Positions 42,257-48,500 of a DNA stretch of 48,500 nt are shown in pieces. How positions within the stretch are numbered: the stretch's first letter is position 1; every line of letters starts with the position of its first letter. A program made the translations under genes and the position numbers. The notes under the pieces are model-generated. The model did no database searches. It was given only the letters and a program-made list of their open reading frames with translations, and was not told the DNA's origin. Origin of the DNA: Mesostigma viride (Eukaryota > Streptophyta > Mesostigmatophyceae > Mesostigmatales > Mesostigmataceae); NCBI GenBank assembly GCA_009746045.1, contig RPFO01001461.1, positions 42,501-91,000 of the forward strand, read 5' to 3'.

Positions 42257-44771
42257 GTTAGCCATACCACGGTCCTTAATTTAGGACAAAGTCCTAAATT
42301 AAGGACCAATTTACTATAACCGAGGTACCGGGGGGGGGGGTCACTATATGGACCGTACCCCATGTGGACCGTACCCGGCATGATGTACCCGACCCGTGGT
42401 ACCGGCACATGGTACCCGGATTCCGTACCCGGGTACCGGGTATAATGGCGGGAAAGTAGGTACCTCGACCAAAAATATAACCGATTTTGGAGCGAAAAAG
42501 TGGGTGCGGGAATGATCTGAGGTGGATATGGCGACCTGACAATCGTGGCCGGCGTTTTCACGTGCGTTCATCATTTCGGGCGCCCAGTAGCAAAAACGAA
42601 AGGTCGTTAGTTATGCTTAAAGGCTGTGAAATTTTCTGCGCAAGTTTTTATGTGTAGCGCTGTAGCACAGCGGCACATCACAAATGGGTCGCAGATCGCC
42701 TGCTCGCGGAGGGTCGATTTTGGCACAAACATGTTAGTGTATTAGCAATGGTGGTGCGAATCAAGCCAGGAAATTTTTGTGGACGATTTTGATAATAGTC
42801 TGGAGTTTAGAAACGGAGTATTTGACATGGGAGCGCCTGGGCTGTGATATTCTTGCCCGATTTCCATTGTCGACCATGTTTTAGGGACGTTCAGGCTGGG
42901 CAGCGAGCGCACCTTATAGGTCTTCACTTTCGGTATTTCTTGGACCTAGAATGCATCACAAGCGTGGTTTATATCATTTTCGAACCGGTTGGCCAGCTTT
43001 GGTGCGCTCAGCTCTCGGAAAGCTGACCTCGCTGCGGATTTCAGCGACTTTTTTGCAACCATCTGGAATGAGGCGACGTAAGTAGCAGGTACGTGCCGGG
43101 GTGCCCTAGATCATGAGTGTAACTGGCAACGCTGTCGTGGTGTTTTGAGTCAGCCAGCTATGCCTAAAAAGAGGGGACGCTCTCTGTGCACATAACTGTC
43201 ACACATAGTTGGTTTACGTCATACAATTTTTTACGTCTCTATCTTCGTCGTCCGCTGCAGCTAAAACACACATGCGTAAGAGCAGTTTTACTCATGTGTT
43301 AGTTATAAACCATGGTCCTATGGCCTGCAGTCGTTCAGGGTGTTCTCAGACAGTATATACAGTATGGTTTACGTGTTACATGCACCCTGAATTCACTCAC
43401 AAAGCGTTGCATGTTAGCACAACGTTGTTCTGTAACTTGATTTGGCTGCATTCATGTGTTAGTTGCAATGCAAATGCAATGTTTTTTCATCGCTGGGTGG
43501 TGGCCAGCATGTCCGTGATGTCAAAGAAGGTTTGGCATATGCTTAGAGAAAGTTTACCGCAAGGGGTGGGCCATGTTCAAGCCGGGCAACCTCAGCAACC
43601 ATGCAACCGTATATTGCATTACCTGCACCATCTGTGACACCGTTAAGCACGCGTATATATAGAGGCAGCCACAGCAGGGTATGGCCTTGTTATACGCTGC
43701 CCCGCCATCCCAAGGCCTCGTAGGGTCCCCTAGCGCTTGTAAGATGCTCAAGGGACCGTGTGGATAGCATGGTCATGCGTTGACACTAATTGGTCCTATT
43801 GGTCCTAAATTCTGATTTTGACCAAATTCGCGGTTTGAGGCCTGCCATGGGCCAGGGTCCATTCAGGCACTAAATGTAATTATTTGAACCCAGGTTTTTG
43901 TCCAAAATTCAAAAAGTGTGTTATCTGTCAGTGGTAAAAATGCCAGGGTCGAAATTTGATGTTTGCACATATATTTTTTAATTCAAACTGGTCCTAAAAT
44001 AAGGACTTTTCTTGGTAACATGGACATTGGTACTGTACATAATCCTGAGCACACCTTGAGGGGTGAGACATGTCTCTGGTGTGGGAATGTCTGACATTGT
44101 CTCTGATGGAGAGATGTCTATCTGGGGTTTTCATCTCAGTCTGAGGTTTCCCCAGATCTGTGGTTTGTGGGCGGGGTTCGATTCCCTGGTGCCGTCTTAA
44201 GGCGGAGTTTCACGGACTGGCTGACCCATCCACCATGCTGGTGAGGTGGCGACAGGTCCCCTGATTTTCCACGGTTGGAACGAGTATGTGAGCTTGTGTT
44301 TTGCATGTGCTTCGCGTAGATGTTGTGTCTGGTTCGATAAGGGGCAGCAGACCGGCGCCGACTCCCGTCTGGGGGTCAGCAATGTTTTCTGATGAGCTGT
44401 TGTGGGTGATCTGTGGGGTTTCGCCTAAGGTCCTGAAGGTTGTACATACTTCTCAAGTTCTTAGCTGAACACCTATGGGCTGCCACAGTTGGCCAACCTC
44501 TTGTACATGGGTAACACAACGAGCCTCCCGTGAAGGGATAGGGACTCATTGTAATTTGTTTGTGCTCCTGAACCAGTATGGGTGCTATGTACATATAATA
44601 AGGAATCCAAGCTGACTGTCATGCCCAGTGGGTTGTGACTTGTAGTCGGGGAGGATGTCCAGGAATCCAAGCTGACTGTCATGCCCAGTGGGTTGTGACT
44701 TGTAGTCGGGGAGGATGTCCAGTACCCATTGTGTGTGTTTGTATGTAGACTTGTGTGAGCTGCTACAGCTC
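42257..44771 (+). other. Presumed 3' untranslated part of the copia-type element
   Basis: 2.5 kb with no convincing gene on either strand. Besides the hairpin it holds a GTACC-rich cluster (42330-42440) and an exact 60-bp tandem duplication at 44601-44660 and 44661-44720 (unit begins AGGAATCCAAGCTGACTGTC). Confidence 0.5.
42271..42307. repeat. Perfect hairpin with 17-bp arms
   Basis: GGTCCTTAATTTAGGAC, loop AAA, then its exact complement. It lies 14 bases outside the right inverted repeat. It is followed (42330-42440) by a cluster of GGTACC/GTACCC words. Confidence 0.9.
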
Positions 44772-44785
44772 AAGAAAAGAAAGGA
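44772..44785 (+). promoter_or_regulatory. Candidate polypurine tract of the copia-type element
   Basis: AAGAAAAGAAAGGA, followed by TTGG and then the 3' LTR. The 4-base gap is unusual; the true LTR start or primer end may be slightly off. Confidence 0.55.
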
Positions 44786-44789
44786 TTGG

Positions 44790-45488
44790 AGTTAACGCCA
44801 AGCGCATTGGCGTGATCCTGATTCGGCATATCTCTGCGATTCCAGCGGCACCGGAACGAGTTCATTCCGACAAGTATCAAGAAAGTTATGGCGTTCCGAC
44901 TTCCCGGTCGCGCGCGAGCGCGAGCCGGCTGTTCTTCTAAGTCGGACGTGAATATTTGCCGACGACATATGGGGTCGACAGTAATTCCTGGGCTGACAGG
45001 AATTAGGTGCTGAACCTACGACGGTATTGGATTAATACGTCGTACGCAGGAAATAGGAACCTTAACCTGTGGTCTGGTGGTACCGCAGGCCTAGTCCTGG
45101 ACTTCTAGGTGCAGATGCAATAATCACTGTGGTGACTGTACTCTGTGGTCACTGTGCCTGTATGGCAGACCTACTGTATAGGAACTGGGCGCTGTACAGG
45201 TAGTGAATACTGTACCGGGGGTGTTATTACTGAGCAGGCCTCCTAGGCTGCTCAGGACTAGCAAGCACAGTGCACAAGTATATAAACAATAGACCAGTGC
45301 CAATTGGGCATCTCTTGCGAGCCCGCCTCACGTGTTTTTGCCTTGACTTGGCAAGCGCGTGTACAAGCCTCAAGTGTGTGAGCGCTGTAACATTATCCAA
45401 TTTTAACAAAGCTCCGTTTCCAACCATATTCACACATTGCTGCATTGCAACCATATCCTTCACATTGCGTTTGCTAAGAACGTTAACT
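44790..45488 (+). repeat. 3' LTR of the copia-type element
   Basis: 699 bp, one base different from the 5' LTR. TATATAAA at 45279-45286. Followed by ACACT (45489-45493), which matches the bases before the 5' LTR. Confidence 0.85.
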
Positions 45489-45493
45489 ACACT

Positions 45494-45830
45494 AGGAACT
45501 CAGATTTTGAGATTTTTCTCAAAAACTCTCAATTTTATCACCATGTTGAGATTTTTTGTGAGAAAATTGAGAAAAATCTCAATTTTTTCCGCAAACACAC
45601 TCAAGAAAATCTCACTCGGGTGAGATTTTGGCGAGAAAAAGGGGGGGGGGGTGAGAATGGGGTGAGAAAAACTCTAAAGTGAGAAAAAAGGTGAGAATGG
45701 GTGAGAAAAAGTGAGAAAAGGTGAGAAAAGGTGAGAAATTTCTCACCAAGAGTATAACACGAGAAAAATCATGAGTCAACATGGTGAAAAATTTCTCACC
45801 AAGAGTATAACACGAGAAAAATCATGAGCT
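45494..45830. repeat. Low-complexity GAGAAAA/CTCAAAA region with a 53-bp direct repeat
   Basis: GTGAGAAAA and GAGATTTT-type words alternate on both strands. TTTCTCACCAAGAGTATAAC with flanks occurs at 45737-45775 and 45790-45828. Nothing coding. Confidence 0.75.
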
Positions 45831-46268
45831 TTATTTCATTCAGTCAGTGTGAAAAAAAAACTCAGCACCACTAATTTAAATTAATTAAACTCGTGCTCCC
45901 GTTGGGTCACGGAGCACCGAAGTGCTTTTAATCGATCCCTGTGTGTGCACAGCAGGAAGGGCAGAGACCCCCTTTCTCCTTCATGCCAAAGGCATGCCAC
46001 AGCTGCTATCGGCGGACCCGATAAACGATCCGGCAAGATCTGTGGGTGCAATAAGACCCACGTGAGCATATCATAACAGGTGTGTGGGCAAGTAATCTGA
46101 GCATAATAGCCAGGACGTAGCATGGTTGTACAAGGACTCAGCTAAGGCTACGGCTGGTTGTGTACCGTGTGTTAGCGGTGCACGTGACTACGTATGGTGG
46201 CCCAGCTAGGCAAACATTCTAGGCATGGCTGCCATGGCGACTACCAATGATTACAAGCTAGGGCTATT
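45831..46268. other. No gene seen
   Basis: Mixed-composition DNA between the GAGAAAA region and the - strand exon candidate. Short frames lack motifs. Confidence 0.4.
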
Positions 46269-46396
46269 CTAGCCCGCAGGGGGTGTCCACATCTTGTGGT
46301 TGATCATCAGGTCCCCGCCCCTCCAGTACACCTTGGGACGTCAGGATTGTTGATGCCCAGCACGTTGAACGCGTTGTGTCGGCACAGCGATCCCCC
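46269..46396 (-). CDS. Possible terminal exon of an unidentified gene
   Basis: On the - strand a GCAG acceptor (46400-46397) precedes sequence that reads SLCRHNAFNVLGINNPDVP. After one missing base in a G run (~46335, GGG where GGGG would fit) it continues WRGGDLMINHKMWTPPAG and stops at TAG (46271-46269). The composition looks like real protein, but I do not recognise the family. An upstream exon is not certain; a - strand open stretch at 47068-47165 (AFIDGLSLLTRRPDFGGPQF) is a candidate. Confidence 0.35.
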
Positions 46397-46441
46397 CTGC
46401 ATCCAAACAAAGGCACACCGATAACCAAGAAAAGAGTATAC

Positions 46442-46536
46442 AAATGTGTAGCCTTGTTCATTGAAATTATGGCTGGCTTACGCAAAGAGCGACTGTAAGA
46501 TGACCTTTACAGTGGGGCGGAAACAGCTTGCTTGAT
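46442..46536 (+). repeat. ~95-bp repeat, inverted partner of 47387-47485
   Basis: Starts AAATGTGTAGCCTTGTTCAT and ends GGAAACAGCTTGCTTGAT. The reverse complement of 47387-47485 has both ends and most of the middle. Confidence 0.8.
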
Positions 46537-46821
46537 CAGGGCGTGTTTTTCGAGCTTCACTGGCCGGGAGTGTCTAGTGGTGAGAACCATTGGCTGCGAT
46601 CGCTTTCCCACCATTTACGAGGAAATACCCGCAAATGAAAAACCACTGAAACGGTCTAGCTAGTCAGTCATTACATTAGCCATATGCCATGCATGTTTCC
46701 AAACGTCCAAGAACTGCACAGGGTGCCAAATGCAAAAATCCGGAGGACACAACTTCATTGCTTCATAATTGTATGCAGAAGAATAAAAAAGTAACATGCA
46801 TTATTAAGGGCCCGCCTGCAT

Positions 46822-46921
46822 AAAGGGCCTGCAGTCTGATGCGGGCCCAACGGCAGCACCGCCATAGCAGATAAGGGCCCGCAGTCTGATGCGGGCCCCA
46901 CGGCACCACCGCCATAGCAGA
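46822..46921 (+). repeat. 51-bp tandem duplication rich in GGGCCC
   Basis: Units at 46822-46872 and 46873-46921 share GCAGTCTGATGCGGGCCC and CACCGCCATAGCAGA. The GGGCCTGCAG...GCGGGCCC parts can fold back. Confidence 0.85.
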
Positions 46922-47386
46922 GCTCAAAGGGGTCGTGGTGCGCGTGAAACGTATGATTTAGCGACGCCGGCCAGGCATTTAAATTAGAATTTAAGTTAGA
47001 ATTCTAACTAGCACATTGGTGCCCCAATATGCTAACTGTATGTATGCCATTTGTCGGTATGTAGGTGCCGTTGGGGTCAAATTGGGGGCCGCCGAAATCG
47101 GGTCGACGCGTCAATAGACTGAGGCCATCGATGAATGCCATCATGCGGCTTGGGTCACTTCTGTTGGAGAACTTCAGGTAAGTTAACGTAATGCAAACCA
47201 CTGGTCGCCCGCGTCGGGAACGGCTCTCCCGCAACAGAAAATTACGCGGCATACTGCATAATAAGTCGTTGGATCGTTACATTTTGACGGTCACGATTTC
47301 AAGATGAGGTTTGCATTTAATTTGCCGCAGTTTGCCGCCCATGCAGAGAAAGTAGTCATTGGACTCGTTGCCCATGATGAAACACA
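46922..47386. other. Unassigned DNA with ambiguous exon-like sequence
   Basis: 47068-47165 is open on the - strand (see 46269-46396). It is also open on the + strand, between a TGTAG acceptor-like site and CAG|GTAAGT at 47175-47183. I cannot decide which strand, if either, is coding. Confidence 0.3.
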
Positions 47387-47485
47387 ATCAAGCAAGCTGT
47401 TTCCGGCCCCACCGACGTCTAGGTTGTCATCTAGTCGCTCTACACGTCAGCCTGCCATAATTTCAATGCACAAGGCTACACATTT
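47387..47485 (-). repeat. ~99-bp repeat, inverted partner of 46442-46536
   Basis: Reverse complement begins AAATGTGTAGCCTTGTGCAT. Differences are scattered substitutions plus a few short indels. Confidence 0.8.
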
Positions 47486-47535
47486 CCATCTCCATTCATA
47501 TCTCCATTTATAATCCTGCACGACTCGAAAACGCG

Positions 47536-47613
47536 GACAAGATAACGGCAGGCTCGAGCTACCATGGTCCGGATTCTCCCGATTTCTGGCCTGCGCTGGT
47601 TGTCTCCTTGATA
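47536..47613 (-). repeat. 78-bp dispersed repeat, copy 2
   Basis: Reverse complement of 13164-13241 with essentially one mismatch, 34 kb away and in different flanking DNA. Confidence 0.85.
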
Positions 47614-48017
47614 TTGGCAACTCTCTCCGGTAAGAGTTTTTTTGCAGTTTGGCTGTTTCGAAACGTGAGATGCCTTCGGATCAGGAGACTCACACAGCCG
47701 CGAAATCATGCCAAACAAAGGTCCTATGTTCGATCCCTTGCTGGTAGCTTCTGAGCTTTCTTATTTTCTGTGCTCTGCTGCGGAATCTCAGATTTGGGCC
47801 GCTAGCGTTTTCACGTTTGTTGCTTTCTGATCCGACGACAATGTTGTGGCTTGCTCGTGTGACATCTGGCGCATGGCGGTGTGATTCACGTGTATGGGCT
47901 ACTTTGCCATAAGAGTGAGTGTTGGGTCATAAATCGTGTTATATACCGACATTTGCTGCATGAACCGTTAGGTGCTGGTGAGCTCTTCCTTGTAGAATGA
48001 TGATGTCTATGTCAAGG

Positions 48018-48500
48018 AGTTAAACGTTCTTATCACACGCAATGTGAAGGATATGGTTGCAATGCAGCAATGTGTGAATATGGTTGGAAACGGAGCTTTG
48101 TTAAAATCGGATAATGTTTACAGCGCTCACACACTTGAGGCTTGTACACGCGCTTGCCAAGTCAAGGCACAACACGTGAGGCGGGCTCGCAAGAGATGCC
48201 CATTTGGCACTGGCCTATTGTTTATATACTTGTGCACTGTGCTTGCTAGTCCTGAGCAGCCTAGGAGGCCTGCTCAGTAATAACACCCCCGGTACAGTAT
48301 TCACTACCTGTACAGCGCCCAACTCCTATACAGTAGGTCTGCCATACAGGCACAGTGACTACAGAGCACAGTCCACAGTGACTATTGCATCTGCACCTAG
48401 AAGTCCAGGACTAAGCCTGCGGTTCCAACAGACCACAGGTTAAGGTTCCTATTTCCTGCGTACGACGTATCAATCCAATACCGTCGTAGGTACAGCACCT
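48018..48500 (-). repeat. Third copy of the copia-type LTR, inverted, cut by the window end
   Basis: Begins AGTTAAACGTTCTT, the complement of the LTR 3' end with an extra A, and follows the LTR backwards with scattered differences to the window end. The sequence to its left is not the element leader. It is therefore a solo LTR or the 3' LTR of a - strand copy extending to the right. Confidence 0.85.

Larger units (their letters stand above)
16478..45488 (+). mobile_element. Ty1/copia-type LTR retrotransposon, interrupted by nested insertions
   Basis: Two 699-bp direct repeats (16478-17176 and 44790-45488) differ at one base seen by eye. They are flanked outside by the same 5 bp, ACACT (16473-16477 and 45489-45493), as expected for one LTR-element insertion. 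Both repeats have the same strand sense as the copia-type gag and pol between them. Each contains a TATA box, and an A/G-rich tract precedes the right one. The element's own sequence is inferred to be 16478-25404 plus 42257-45488, with the inverted-repeat segment 25405-42256 inserted after pol. The LTR ends are not the usual TG...CA. No tRNA primer site was recognised after the 5' LTR. The near identity of the LTRs makes this a young insertion. Confidence 0.8.

Overview
This is a eukaryotic nuclear window, most probably from a green alga. The evidence is a gyrB gene of the plastid/cyanobacterial type cut into many short exons by GT-AG introns of 0.6-2.1 kb, repeat-rich introns, nested LTR retrotransposons including a chromovirus, and a short plant-type TTTAGGG tract. 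A prasinophyte-like green alga is a guess; the species cannot be named from the sequence alone.

Layout: (1) 1-12348, + strand: the 3' part of gyrB, ten exons coding for the transducer end, the TOPRIM domain and the C-terminus. Its introns hold microsatellites, minisatellites, a ~676-bp TIR transposon, a ~229-bp MITE and two copies of a ~570-bp repeat. (2) 12349-14060: no gene seen. (3) 14060-16477, - strand: a decayed LINE with reverse transcriptase. (4) 16478-45488: a Ty1/copia-type LTR element read here as one unit of ~29 kb. It has 699-bp LTRs with unusual ends (AGTTAACG...CGTTAACT) and a 5-bp target duplication ACACT. It carries an accessory ORF0, gag and a 1.2-kaa pol. (5) Inside it, 25405-42256: a segment bounded by 32-bp inverted repeats, rich in satellites and palindromes. 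(6) Inside that, 28948-40617: a complete Ty3 chromovirus with 585-bp LTRs that look identical and TSD TTAAT. It carries a small ORF resembling the RNase H1 N-terminal/viroplasmin domain, a polyQ-rich gag, pol with chromodomain, and ~2.5 kb of extra coding sequence between pol and the 3' LTR. (7) 45489-48500: AT-rich and repeat-bearing DNA, one exon-like segment on the - strand, and an inverted partial third copy of the copia LTR.

Most notable: the copia pol reads integrase - retropepsin-like - RT - RNase H, where copia normally has protease before integrase. The Ty3 element adds two non-standard coding modules. Almost every reading-frame break in the Ty3 element, in the copia gag and in the - strand exon fits loss of one base, mostly in or next to a G/C run. 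That points to homopolymer errors in the assembly as much as to real decay. All domain calls were made by eye from motifs; no database search was run.
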